Under the pieces are notes generated by a model that had not been told where the DNA came from, did no database searches, and saw only the letters and a program-made list of their open reading frames with translations. A DNA stretch of 64,000 nt from Bombilactobacillus bombi (GTDB lineage: Bacteria; Bacillota; Bacilli; Lactobacillales; Lactobacillaceae), in NCBI RefSeq assembly GCF_964340835.1, contig NZ_OZ204251.1. One strand, given 5' to 3'. The position numbers and the translations under genes were made by a program. Within the stretch, counting starts at the first letter, position 1. Every line of letters begins with the position of its first letter. Shown in pieces: positions 15,780 to 24,765 of the stretch.

Positions 15780-16330
15780 CTCTTTCTTTTTTAAACTTCA
15801 TAAATAGTATATCGAGGTCTTAAAAAAAATGCTGAGATTTGTTCCTTTTAATTTTGAATAACCAATCTGGTTCAATTTATAGGAATAAATCGCTTGATAA
15901 TTATAACTTTTAGAGATTTTAATTTAGCTAAATAAACCAGTAATTAAGGCAGCAATTGTGCAGCGTGGGGTTCTAAAGCAAAATGACCAGTCTACTTTAG
16001 TGTTGAGATTAAAGATGGATTTATTATGACTCTATGTGGCTAACAAAGGAGATACCATATGGATAATTAATATTGAGTAATTGCGTCATTTTTGCAAATC
16101 ATCAATTAATTGTTTGACATTAGTTAAACATTAATTTGTTAAAGTTAAAAAATCAGTACTTTTGAAAGCTAAAGAAAAATAATTTTCTACCACCGTATAA
16201 TTAGATTTTAAGTCATTATACAATTATATAAACTGACTAAATAATTGAGTTCATTGCAATTATTATTTCATAAAATTATCGCTTTTTAGAATTCTGTCAA
16301 TTATAATTTTAGTTATTACTAATTAAAAAT
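15780..16330. other. Long intergenic region without a recognisable gene
   Basis: About 550 AT-rich bases between the FMN reductase and the small membrane protein genes. I see the promoter-like TATACT for the reductase and an AAAGGAG (16045-16051) followed at 16059 by a start codon and a stop after three codons. A stretch of about 30 codons open near 15930-16030 has no start or ribosome site. It may contain decayed coding sequence, but I cannot name a parent gene. Confidence 0.5.
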
Positions 16331-16344
16331 TCGGTAGGTGATTA

Positions 16345-16725
16345 ATGATGAAACGATATCGACAATGGTATCAAGCACAAAATGTTTTTCTGCGGTTATT
16401 GATTGCTCTTATAGAGCTATTAGCTTTCTACTTGATTTTTGACTTGATTTTTCAACAATCTTTTAATTGGACAGGAACAAGTGTTGTTATTTTAGCTTTT
16501 TTGTTGTCGGCCGTTGTAATTTTTTTCAAAATTAAAATTAAATATGCGTGGTTACTGTATTTTCTTGGCGGCATGTTACCTTGCTTATTGTTGTTTTCTC
16601 AAACAATGTCTCAGTCCAAATTGATGATTTTTTCTATCTTAGCAGGTGTGATTATGTCGTTGGTTCTAACTATTTTTACATTATCAGCCTATGAGCAAAT
16701 AAATGATAATCATAAAGAGAGGTAG
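16345..16725 (+). CDS. Small membrane protein, function unknown
   Basis: 126 residues with four hydrophobic segments (about 16-36, 44-63, 68-86 and 92-114) and basic ends. Not recognised as a named family. A ribosome site TAGGTGAT precedes the double ATG; the second ATG (16348) is an equally good start. The next small membrane protein begins three bases after its stop, so the two are probably one operon and may form a complex. Confidence 0.75.
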   Translation: MMKRYRQWYQAQNVFLRLLIALIELLAFYLIFDLIFQQSFNWTGTSVVILAFLLSAVVIFFKIKIKYAWLLYFLGGMLPCLLLFSQTMSQSKLMIFSILAGVIMSLVLTIFTLSAYEQINDNHKER

Positions 16726-16728
16726 TTT

Positions 16729-16986
16729 ATGAAAAAATTAGCTAGGCGATCTTTAGTTGATGCATTAGTTATTGCAATGGTTTTATTTGTATCACGGATT
16801 GTAAGCAAAATGGTCTTTAGATTGCAGCGATTTATAGAATTATTTCAAATGGCACAACGAGATTCCAGAGGTTGGCTAGTTGTTTTATTCATACTACTCG
16901 GTTTGTATTTGATTTTAACATTGGTGATTTTTCTTGTACTATTTAGTTATCGTGTTCTTAAATACAGGAAGCGCAAGTCAGCTTGA
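16729..16986 (+). CDS. Small membrane protein with two segments, function unknown
   Basis: 85 residues, with hydrophobic segments at about 11-30 and 49-74 and a strongly basic C-terminus (RVLKYRKRKSA). AGAGAGG lies just before the ATG and overlaps the end of the preceding gene. Not recognised. The pair lies between the IS region and tRNA-Arg. Confidence 0.72.
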   Translation: MKKLARRSLVDALVIAMVLFVSRIVSKMVFRLQRFIELFQMAQRDSRGWLVVLFILLGLYLILTLVIFLVLFSYRVLKYRKRKSA

Positions 16987-17085
16987 TTTTAGATTTACCT
17001 ACATTAATATGTTTATACTAAATCATATATTTAAGAATTGATACTTGCCAAAATAATAAACACGGGTTAAAATATAACTCGTGTT

Positions 17086-17157
17086 GCGCCGCTAGTGTAA
17101 TGGATAGCACACAAGATTCCGGTTCTTGGGATCTGGGTTCGACTCCCAGGTGGCGCA
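17086..17157 (+). tRNA. tRNA-Arg (anticodon CCG)
   Basis: 72 bases. The acceptor arm is GCGCCGC/GTGGCGC (one G-T pair), the anticodon stem CAAGA/TCTTG encloses TTCCGGT so the anticodon is CCG, and the T-arm contains GGTTCGACTCC. CCA is not encoded. Decodes CGG. Confidence 0.96.
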
Positions 17158-17166
17158 TAATTTTGG

Positions 17167-17195
17167 AAGACCGCTGTATTGAGTGGTCTTTTTTT
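17167..17195 (+). terminator. Terminator after tRNA-Arg
   Basis: AAGACCGCT and AGTGGTCTT arms with seven Ts, ten bases after the tRNA. Confidence 0.9.
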
Positions 17196-17223
17196 GTTAT
17201 TAAAAATATTTTGGGCTACTTGG

Positions 17224-17252
17224 TTGCAATTAGAATTTACACTTGTTATAAT
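17224..17252 (+). promoter_or_regulatory. Promoter of the cggR-gap operon
   Basis: TTGCAA (17224-17229), 17-base spacer, TATAAT (17247-17252). The start point would lie about 50 bases before the CggR operator and 100 bases before the cggR ATG. Confidence 0.8.
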
Positions 17253-17300
17253 CTATTTGTGAGTTAAGGAAATAGCAACTCACCTTTATTTTGGAAGTGA

Positions 17301-17337
17301 TGGGTCTAATTATGTCATACAGGGACAATTGACGTCC
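17301..17337 (+). promoter_or_regulatory. CggR operator
   Basis: Two direct units, TGGGTC-N6-TGTCATAC and AGGGAC-N6-CGTC, reproduce the spacing of the known B. subtilis CggR operator (CGGGAC-N6-TGTCATAG followed by CGGGAC-N6-TGTC). Located between promoter and cggR, so binding would block elongation; fructose-1,6-bisphosphate relieves the block in Bacillus. Confidence 0.85.
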
Positions 17338-17357
17338 CATGAGAAGGACGTGTTTAA

Positions 17358-18395
17358 ATGGATAATGATTTAAAGTTAATAGAATCCATTGCGCCCGACT
17401 TTTTACAAACAGTTCAATGGCGATATCGCATTTTGCAGAGAATTAGTTGGATGCAGCCAGTTGGCAGGAGAATTTTGGCGGCTGACTTAAAAACGACTGA
17501 GCGTACTTTGCGGCGAGAAACCGATTTGTTTCGTAATAGTGGCTTATTAGAATCATCAAAGTCTGGTATGTCTTTGACTCCTAAAGGCTTGGAATTGGTC
17601 CAGCAGTTAAGTGGTTTGATGAATCGACTGCATGATGCTAATGTTGTAAGTGAGCAATTAGCTTCAGTTTTAGGTATTAATCGAGTTATAATTGTACCTG
17701 GCAATAGTGAACATCATCACAGCATTCTTGATCTAATGGGTCAACAATTAAATGAATTGTTAGCAGCCATCCTTCCTGGTGGACGCTCAATCATTGCGGT
17801 GATGGGTGGTACAACGATGGCCTCAGTTAGCGAATCACTATCAGTTAATTTGTCTCATGAGCGTAATTTATTATTTGTTCCGGCTCGGGGTGGATTAGGT
17901 GAAACCATGGCCATTCAAGCTAATACTGTTTGTGCAGAGATGGCAACACATAGTGGTGGACGTTACCGTAACTTGTATGTTCCAGAAGATATTTCTACTA
18001 AAAGTGTAGAACCACTACTTCAAGAACCAGTTGTCAAATCAGTATTAGATTTAATTAATCATGCTGACGTCGTTATTCACAGTATTGGCCGGGCAAAGAC
18101 AATGGCTAATCGGCGGAATATGCCAACAGCTGAGGTTAATTTATTGGCTGAAAGACAAGCAGTAGCTGAAGCCTTTGGCGATTTCTTGGATGCTCAAGGA
18201 CATGTAGTATATAAGGTACCGAAGATAGGATTACAGATCTCGGATCTTAATGATATTTCACATGTGATTGCGATTGCGGGTGGGCCACAAAAGGCCGCTG
18301 CAATTGAGTCATATATGAAAGTTGCTCCTCATCAAACAATTTTGATTACTGATGAGGCAGCCTCAGAAATGATTTTAAGGGATAAAAACCTTTAA
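17358..18395 (+). CDS. cggR: Central glycolytic genes regulator
   Basis: 345 residues of the SorC/DeoR-type sugar-binding regulators. An N-terminal winged helix (GRRILAADLKTTERTLRRETDLF, about residues 36-58) is followed by the sugar phosphate-binding domain from about residue 90 (GGRSIIAVMGGTTMASV, LFVPARGGLGE). It controls lower glycolysis. It lies directly before gap and is itself behind its own operator, giving autoregulation. AAGGA precedes the ATG. Confidence 0.95.
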   Translation: MDNDLKLIESIAPDFLQTVQWRYRILQRISWMQPVGRRILAADLKTTERTLRRETDLFRNSGLLESSKSGMSLTPKGLELVQQLSGLMNRLHDANVVSEQLASVLGINRVIIVPGNSEHHHSILDLMGQQLNELLAAILPGGRSIIAVMGGTTMASVSESLSVNLSHERNLLFVPARGGLGETMAIQANTVCAEMATHSGGRYRNLYVPEDISTKSVEPLLQEPVVKSVLDLINHADVVIHSIGRAKTMANRRNMPTAEVNLLAERQAVAEAFGDFLDAQGHVVYKVPKIGLQISDLNDISHVIAIAGGPQKAAAIESYMKVAPHQTILITDEAASEMILRDKNL

Positions 18396-18432
18396 AATAA
18401 AACTTATTTTTCCTGAAGGAGGAAATCTTAAC

Positions 18433-19449
18433 ATGGCTACAAAAGTAGGTATTAATGGTTTCGGACGTATTGGTCGTTTGGCTTTGCGTCGTATTTATGA
18501 AGTTGCAAATGATGACTTGGAAGTTGTTGCAATCAACGACTTAACATCACCAGCAATGTTGGCACATTTGCTTAAATATGATACTGCACATGGTATTTTC
18601 AAACATGAAATTTCTTCAACTGACAATGCAATTGTTATTGATGGTAAGAAAATTCCTGTATATGCAGAGTCCGACGCTCGTAACATTCCTTGGGTAAAGA
18701 ATGACGGTGTTGAATTAGTACTTGAAAGTACTGGCTTCTACACATCAAAAGAAAAAGCACAAGCTCATATTGATGCAGGTGCTAAGAAAGTGCTTATTTC
18801 CGCTCCAGCTGGCGATTTGAAGACAGTTGTTTATGGCGTTAATGATGACACAATCACTAAAGATGATCAAATCATCTCTGCTGCTTCATGTACAACAAAC
18901 TGCTTGGCACCTTTAGCTAAAGCTGTTAATGATGCTTTCGGTATCAAAGTTGGTACAATGACAACAATCCATGCTTACACAGCTACACAAAAGTTACAAG
19001 ATGGTCCAGACCGTAAAGGTAACAAACGTGCTGCTCGTGCTGCTGCTCAAAACACAATTCCACATTCAACTGGTGCTGCTAAGGCTATTGGTATGGTTAT
19101 CCCTGAATTAAAGGGTAAATTAGATGGACATGCACAACGTGTTCCAGTTATCACTGGTTCTTTAACAGAAATGGATGCTATCTTAGACAAGAAAGTTACA
19201 GCTGAAGAAGTTAATGCAGCTGTTAAGAAAGTTACAGATGGCAGTGAATCATTCGGTTACAATGATGATGAAATTGTTTCTTCAGATATCATTGGTACAG
19301 AATTTGGTTCCGTATTTGACCCAACTCAAACACAAGTTGTTACAGCTGGCGATGCACAAATTGTTAAGACAGTTGCATGGTATGATAACGAATCAGGCTT
19401 TACAGCTCAAATGATCCGTACTTTGCAAAAATTTGCAAGCTTGTTGTAA
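18433..19449 (+). CDS. gap: Glyceraldehyde-3-phosphate dehydrogenase
   Basis: 338 residues. NAD-binding NGFGRIGRLALR at the start and the catalytic Cys in SAASCTTNCLAPLAK identify the enzyme, which oxidises glyceraldehyde-3-phosphate to 1,3-bisphosphoglycerate. The codon use is biased to preferred codons, as expected of a highly expressed gene. GAAGGAGG lies before the ATG. Second gene of the glycolytic operon. Confidence 0.99.
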   Translation: MATKVGINGFGRIGRLALRRIYEVANDDLEVVAINDLTSPAMLAHLLKYDTAHGIFKHEISSTDNAIVIDGKKIPVYAESDARNIPWVKNDGVELVLESTGFYTSKEKAQAHIDAGAKKVLISAPAGDLKTVVYGVNDDTITKDDQIISAASCTTNCLAPLAKAVNDAFGIKVGTMTTIHAYTATQKLQDGPDRKGNKRAARAAAQNTIPHSTGAAKAIGMVIPELKGKLDGHAQRVPVITGSLTEMDAILDKKVTAEEVNAAVKKVTDGSESFGYNDDEIVSSDIIGTEFGSVFDPTQTQVVTAGDAQIVKTVAWYDNESGFTAQMIRTLQKFASLL

Positions 19450-19485
19450 TCCATAACTTTAAAAGTTGGATATGAATTACTTGAA

Positions 19486-19522
19486 GAAGGCGGAGGGAGG
19501 CATTCTCCTTCGGCCTTTTTTT
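19486..19522 (+). terminator. Hairpin with T-run between gap and pgk
   Basis: AAGGCGGAGGGAG pairs with CTCCTTCGGCCTT (one mismatch and a G-T pair) and is followed by seven Ts. It looks like an intrinsic terminator within the operon, likely a partial one that lowers pgk relative to gap, or an RNA-processing point. Confidence 0.8.
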
Positions 19523-19548
19523 ATTGAAAAATTGGAGGCATTTGATAA

Positions 19549-20763
19549 ATGGCTAAATTAATCGTTTCTGACGTTGATGTCCAAGGTAAAAAGGTTTTAA
19601 TGCGGGCTGACTTTAACGTTCCAGTAAAAGATAATAAAATTACCAATGATAACCGGATTGTGGCAGCATTGCCAACAATCAAATATATTATTGAACATCA
19701 AGGTAAATTAATTCTTTTGTCACATTTAGGACGTGTTAAAAGTGATGATGACAAGAAAGAATTAACTTTAAAACCAGTGGCTGAACGTTTATCTGAATTA
19801 TTAAATCAAGACGTTAAGTTTGTACCTGTCAATGAAGGTGCAGAATTAGAAGATGCTATTAACGCTATGAATGATGGCGATGTTATCTTAATGGAAAATA
19901 CTCGTTTCCAAGATATTGATAACGACTTTGGCAAACGTGAAAGTAAGAATGATCCAAAATTGGGTGAATACTGGGCTTCTTTAGGTGATGTATTTGTAAA
20001 TGATGCCTTTGGTACGGCTCATCGTGCTCATGCTTCAAACGTTGGTATTTCTTCTGCCATGAAGGCTTCTAATAAACCAGTTGCTGCTGGTTTCTTAATG
20101 GAAAAAGAAATTAAATTCTTAGGTAACGCTGTTGAAAATCCAGTTCATCCATTCGTAACTATTTTGGGTGGAGCTAAGGTTTCTGATAAAATTGCAGTTA
20201 TTGACAATTTGATTCCTAAGTCTGACCACATTTTAATTGGTGGTGGAATGGCTTATACTTTCTTAGCTGCTCAAGGCCATAAGATTGGTAAGTCTTTGTT
20301 TGAAGAAGATCGTGTTTCTATGGCAAAAGAATTATTAGAAAAGGCTGGAGACAAGATTGTTTTGCCTGTTGATCACGTAGTTGCCAGTGAATTTTCCAAC
20401 GATGCTGACCATGAAGTGACTGATAATGTTGAAATTCCTGATAATATGATGGCTTTGGATATTGGTCCGAAGACAATCAAATTATTTGAAGATACATTAA
20501 AAGGTGCTAAGACTGTTGTTTGGAATGGTCCAATGGGTGCTTTTGAAATGAGCAATTTTGCTAACGGTACTTTACAAGTTGGTAAAGCTTTGGGTGATTT
20601 GCAAGATGCTACTACAATTGTTGGTGGTGGTGACTCAACTGCCGCAGCTCAACAATTAGGTATTGCTGACCAATTAACTCATATTTCTACTGGTGGTGGA
20701 GCTTCCTTGGAATACTTGGAAGGTAAAGACCTACCTGGTATTGCTTCAATTTCAGATAAATAA
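19549..20763 (+). CDS. pgk: Phosphoglycerate kinase
   Basis: 404 residues. The substrate loop MRADFNVPVKDNKI, the nucleotide-binding NGPMGAFE and the glycine-rich GGGDSTAAAQQLG are present. Makes ATP from 1,3-bisphosphoglycerate. It has its own ribosome site (TTGGAGG) and follows the gap-pgk hairpin; 20 bases separate it from tpiA. Confidence 0.99.
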   Translation: MAKLIVSDVDVQGKKVLMRADFNVPVKDNKITNDNRIVAALPTIKYIIEHQGKLILLSHLGRVKSDDDKKELTLKPVAERLSELLNQDVKFVPVNEGAELEDAINAMNDGDVILMENTRFQDIDNDFGKRESKNDPKLGEYWASLGDVFVNDAFGTAHRAHASNVGISSAMKASNKPVAAGFLMEKEIKFLGNAVENPVHPFVTILGGAKVSDKIAVIDNLIPKSDHILIGGGMAYTFLAAQGHKIGKSLFEEDRVSMAKELLEKAGDKIVLPVDHVVASEFSNDADHEVTDNVEIPDNMMALDIGPKTIKLFEDTLKGAKTVVWNGPMGAFEMSNFANGTLQVGKALGDLQDATTIVGGGDSTAAAQQLGIADQLTHISTGGGASLEYLEGKDLPGIASISDK

Positions 20764-20783
20764 TTTTTTTAAAGGAGATTCCT

Positions 20784-21539
20784 ATGCGGACACCAATTAT
20801 TGCAGGAAATTGGAAACTAAACAATAATCCTGAAGATACAACCAAATTTGTTAATGCTGTTAAGGATCAATTACCCGATTCTAATAAAGTTGAATCAGTA
20901 ATTGCTGCACCAGCAGTCGACTTACCCGCTTTGTTAGCTGCTGCTAAAGGAAGCAATTTGCATACTGCAGCCGAAAACTGCTATTTTGAAAATTCTGGTG
21001 CTTTTACTGGTGAGACTAGTCCCCAAGTTTTAAATGAAATGGGTATTAATTATGTTGTTATTGGTCATTCGGAACGGCGTGATTATTTCCACGAAACTGA
21101 TGAAGACATCAATAAAAAAGCACATGCGGTTTTAGATAATCAAATGACACCAATCATTTGCTGTGGTGAAACTTTAGAAACTCGTGAAGCTGGTAAAGCA
21201 GAAGAATGGGTTCAAAATCAAGTAACTGCAGCCTTAAAAGGATTATCAGCTCAACAAGTTGCTGGTTTAGTAATTGCTTATGAACCAATTTGGGCCATTG
21301 GAACTGGTAAGACTGCTACTTCTGATCAAGCTCAAGAAATTTGCCATGTTATTCGCGAAACTGTGAAGGATTTATATGATGCAACAACATCTGATAATGT
21401 TCGCATTCAATATGGTGGCTCAGTTAAACCAGCTAACGTGAAAGATTTAATGAGCAAACCTGATATTGATGGTGGCTTAGTTGGTGGTGCCAGCTTAGAG
21501 CCAGAATCTTTCTTGCAGCTTGTTAATTATCAAGATTAA
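20784..21539 (+). CDS. tpiA: Triosephosphate isomerase
   Basis: 251 residues. Lys in AGNWKLNNN, His in VIGHSERRDYF and the catalytic Glu in AYEPIWAIGTGKTA can all be seen; the phosphate loop is GGSVKPAN. AAAGGAGAT precedes the ATG. In line with pgk and eno. Confidence 0.99.
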   Translation: MRTPIIAGNWKLNNNPEDTTKFVNAVKDQLPDSNKVESVIAAPAVDLPALLAAAKGSNLHTAAENCYFENSGAFTGETSPQVLNEMGINYVVIGHSERRDYFHETDEDINKKAHAVLDNQMTPIICCGETLETREAGKAEEWVQNQVTAALKGLSAQQVAGLVIAYEPIWAIGTGKTATSDQAQEICHVIRETVKDLYDATTSDNVRIQYGGSVKPANVKDLMSKPDIDGGLVGGASLEPESFLQLVNYQD

Positions 21540-21605
21540 TATTTATTTGTACATGGTTAAATGTTAAAATTGAAACGAACGTATTTAAACAAAGGAGAAT
21601 TATAA

Positions 21606-22901
21606 ATGTCTGTAATTACTGATATTTTTGCCCGCGAAATCTTGGATTCTCGCGGTAACCCAACAGTCGAAGTTGAAGTTTATACTGAATTAGGTGGCTT
21701 TGGCCGTGCTAGTGTTCCATCTGGAGCTTCTACTGGTGAACACGAAGCTGTTGAATTACGTGATGGCGACAAGTCCCGCTTCATGGGTAAGGGCGTCTTG
21801 AAAGCTGTTAAGAACGTGAACGATGTTATTGCTAAAAAGATTGTTGGCATGGATGTTACTGATCAACGTGCCATTGATAAGGCAATGATTGAATTAGATG
21901 GTACTCCTAACAAAGGTAAATTAGGTGCAAATGCTATTTTAGGTGTTTCTTTAGCTGCTGCTCATGCGGCTGCTGATGAATTAGGTATGCCTTTATATGA
22001 ATATTTAGGTGGACCAAATAGTTATGTAATGCCAACACCAATGATGAATGTTATCAATGGTGGTAAACATGCTAATAATAACGTCGACTTCCAAGAATTC
22101 ATGATTATGCCCGTTGGTGCTAAGAGCATTCATGAAGCTGTACGGATGGGATCTGAAACTTTCCATAATCTACAAGCAATCTTGAAAGAACGTGGTGATT
22201 CTACTGCTGTTGGTGACGAAGGTGGATTTGCTCCTAACAAAATGCAAAATAACGAGGAACCTTTCCAAGTCTTAGTTGAAGCTATTGAACGTGCTGGCTA
22301 CAAGCCTGGTACTGATATTGCTATTGCCTTTGACTGTGCTTCATCAGAATACTACAATGCTGAAACTGGCAAGTATGATATGAAGGGTGACGGCAAGTCT
22401 TATACTGCTGCAGAAATTGTTGACTTATTAGATGGTTTAGTTGACAAATACCCAATCGTTTCCATTGAAGATCCTTTGGATGAAAACAACTGGGAAGATT
22501 GGCAAATGCTCACTGAAAAGTTAGGCAAGAAAGTGCAACTTGTTGGTGATGACTTATTTGTAACTAACACTGATTACTTGAAGAAGGGTATCGACATGGG
22601 TGTCGCTAACTCTATCTTAATCAAGGTTAACCAAATTGGTACTTTAACAGAAACATTTGAAGCTATTGAAATGGCTAAAGAAGCTGGTTATACAGCAATT
22701 GTTTCTCACCGTTCTGGTGAAACTGAAGATACCACAATTGCTGACTTGGTTGTTGCAACTAATGCTGGTCAAATTAAAACTGGTTCCATGAGTCGGACAG
22801 ATCGGATTGCTAAATACAATCAATTAATGCGGATTGAAGAGCAATTAGGATCAGCTGCTGAATACAAGGGTTCTAAGAGTTTTTATAACATTAATAAATA
22901 A
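21606..22901 (+). CDS. eno: Enolase
   Basis: 431 residues, converting 2-phosphoglycerate to PEP. Metal and substrate residues are in GGKHANNNVDFQEFM, the SIEDPLDENNWEDW loop and SHRSGETEDTTIADL. AAAGGAG lies before the ATG. Last gene of the glycolytic operon; a terminator follows. The 66-base gap after tpiA could hold a minor promoter, but none is convincing. Confidence 0.99.
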   Translation: MSVITDIFAREILDSRGNPTVEVEVYTELGGFGRASVPSGASTGEHEAVELRDGDKSRFMGKGVLKAVKNVNDVIAKKIVGMDVTDQRAIDKAMIELDGTPNKGKLGANAILGVSLAAAHAAADELGMPLYEYLGGPNSYVMPTPMMNVINGGKHANNNVDFQEFMIMPVGAKSIHEAVRMGSETFHNLQAILKERGDSTAVGDEGGFAPNKMQNNEEPFQVLVEAIERAGYKPGTDIAIAFDCASSEYYNAETGKYDMKGDGKSYTAAEIVDLLDGLVDKYPIVSIEDPLDENNWEDWQMLTEKLGKKVQLVGDDLFVTNTDYLKKGIDMGVANSILIKVNQIGTLTETFEAIEMAKEAGYTAIVSHRSGETEDTTIADLVVATNAGQIKTGSMSRTDRIAKYNQLMRIEEQLGSAAEYKGSKSFYNINK

Positions 22902-22917
22902 GCTCTAAACTAATTAA

Positions 22918-22950
22918 AAGCCGGTCTTGAAACTGAGATCGGCTTTTTTA
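22918..22950 (+). terminator. Terminator of the glycolytic operon
   Basis: AAGCCGGTCT and AGATCGGCTT arms with a following T-run. Confidence 0.9.
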
Positions 22951-23100
22951 GTACATATCTGATTTAAAATATAAATTATTAACATGTTATACTATGTAAG
23001 TCAACAAGATAACTACCGCCTCTTAGAAAATTATTAAGGGATTAAGCTGTGTAATATAAAATGGTTTTGCACCATAAATTTTTTAAATACCAAAGGAGAT

Positions 23101-24765
23101 ATGATGGCTAATCATAATAAAATTATCAAGTACACCATCATTGGTCTAACTTTTTTAATTATTAGTATTTTTTATACTTTTTTATTTGCACCTCATGGCT
23201 CCATTCATTTGTTAGATAGTTATGATTTATTGTTTCATTGGAATCGAATTGATAGTTTAGGTAATATTTTAAAATCGCCGACTAATTTTGATTATTGGAA
23301 TCACGTGGGTAATTTTACTAATATGTTTTATCCATGGTTAACCATTTTGCCAGGATATCTAATCTACAAATTAGTCGGAACACCATTATTAGGGTTTTTG
23401 ATTTTTTTAACATTGATTACCTTTTTAACAATGGTCAGCGCTTATTATTTTATGAATAAATGGGCGCACAATACCTTACAGTCATTATTGTTTGCCATTA
23501 TTTACACATTATCATTTTTCCGCTTAGCTAGTGTTCTTTATCGTGTCGGTGTTGCTGAGTATCTTTCCTATATCTTTATGCCGATGGTCTTTTATGCAGC
23601 AGCTAAATTATTGGCTGGAGAATTTGAAAGTTGGCCAATATTAGCGTTAGGAATGAGTTTAATTATTTTGACTCATCCATTAACTGCCGTAACGGTTATT
23701 ATAATAATGCTGCCATTGCCCATTTTAATATTGTTCAATAAGGTTTCACATCATTGGCAATATTGGGGAGAACTACTTGTCAATGGAGCAAAAGCAATAT
23801 TTTTAGTGATAATTACCAGTGTTGGTTTTTTTCTTCCAATGATTGAACAAAAAAGAACGCTTCAGATCAATCGACCAGCATTACTGGATTTAGCCCAAAC
23901 TGCCCAAAGCCCTTATTTATTATTCAAAAATTCTCTGCATACTGATATTCGCAGTTACTCTTTAGGAATCATTGCAATAGTTGCACTTATTTTAATTGTT
24001 TTATTCGTTTGGCAGGATAAGTTTAGTTATCGCATTGTTGCAATTGAAGCAATTATCGCAGTGATTTTATCGACTAAAATTTTTCCCTGGTCATCTTTAC
24101 AAAAGACACCTTTGAATTATCTACAATTTCCGTGGCGTTTTTTAAATATTGCCAATTTCTTTTTGGCAATTTATTTGAGTCATATTTTAGTTAAAATCGT
24201 CCAAAAATTTTCTGCTATTGTCAAGTTAATGACTTTATTGATGGTAATGACTGCTTGTTTGTTGCAAGTTTATATGAGTGGACAACAATTGTTTCAACAA
24301 ACACAACCTTTAGCGATAATCACATCCAAAAATATCAACCGCCAAATTCATGAATTCAATCAGTTAGACTACTATCCCCAAAAAAGTTTGCCTTATAGCA
24401 AACAAATTAAGCACCATCTATTTTTAGTTGATGGTGTTAAAACTAAGTTGAATTATCAAACGACACCGGATATATATCAAGTCAAATATTATAATAAAAA
24501 ATCGGCAACACTAGATTTACCAATTTTATTTTATAAGGGAGTTCACGCAACAATTAATAATGTTACAGTGCCAGCACATAGTTCTCATCGGGGTACAGTG
24601 CAAATACAAACTCAGTCAGGAGTTAATAATATTGAAATTAGCTACCAATACACTGCTTTAGCTAAAGTGGCTTTAGCAATTAGCTGTTTTAGTCTTATCG
24701 GCTTAGTATTGATTGTCAGTGAACATAAATGGCAATTACTAAAAAAATTACGTAAAGTGTATTAA
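23101..24765 (+). CDS. Large polytopic membrane protein (PTPS-related/YfhO-like)
   Basis: 554 residues with about eleven hydrophobic segments, an early extracytoplasmic stretch with LLDSYDLLFHWNRIDSLGNILKSP (DxxLHxxR-like) that recalls the membrane glycosyltransferase-like 6-pyruvoyl-tetrahydropterin synthase-related proteins, a soluble extracytoplasmic domain at about 410-520, and one last helix. The ribosome site AAAGGAGAT touches the first ATG, so the second ATG (23104) may be the true start. The role is not known; a transfer reaction at the cell surface is a guess from fold resemblance. Ends four bases inside the convergent SAP-domain gene. Confidence 0.75.
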   Translation: MMANHNKIIKYTIIGLTFLIISIFYTFLFAPHGSIHLLDSYDLLFHWNRIDSLGNILKSPTNFDYWNHVGNFTNMFYPWLTILPGYLIYKLVGTPLLGFLIFLTLITFLTMVSAYYFMNKWAHNTLQSLLFAIIYTLSFFRLASVLYRVGVAEYLSYIFMPMVFYAAAKLLAGEFESWPILALGMSLIILTHPLTAVTVIIIMLPLPILILFNKVSHHWQYWGELLVNGAKAIFLVIITSVGFFLPMIEQKRTLQINRPALLDLAQTAQSPYLLFKNSLHTDIRSYSLGIIAIVALILIVLFVWQDKFSYRIVAIEAIIAVILSTKIFPWSSLQKTPLNYLQFPWRFLNIANFFLAIYLSHILVKIVQKFSAIVKLMTLLMVMTACLLQVYMSGQQLFQQTQPLAIITSKNINRQIHEFNQLDYYPQKSLPYSKQIKHHLFLVDGVKTKLNYQTTPDIYQVKYYNKKSATLDLPILFYKGVHATINNVTVPAHSSHRGTVQIQTQSGVNNIEISYQYTALAKVALAISCFSLIGLVLIVSEHKWQLLKKLRKVY

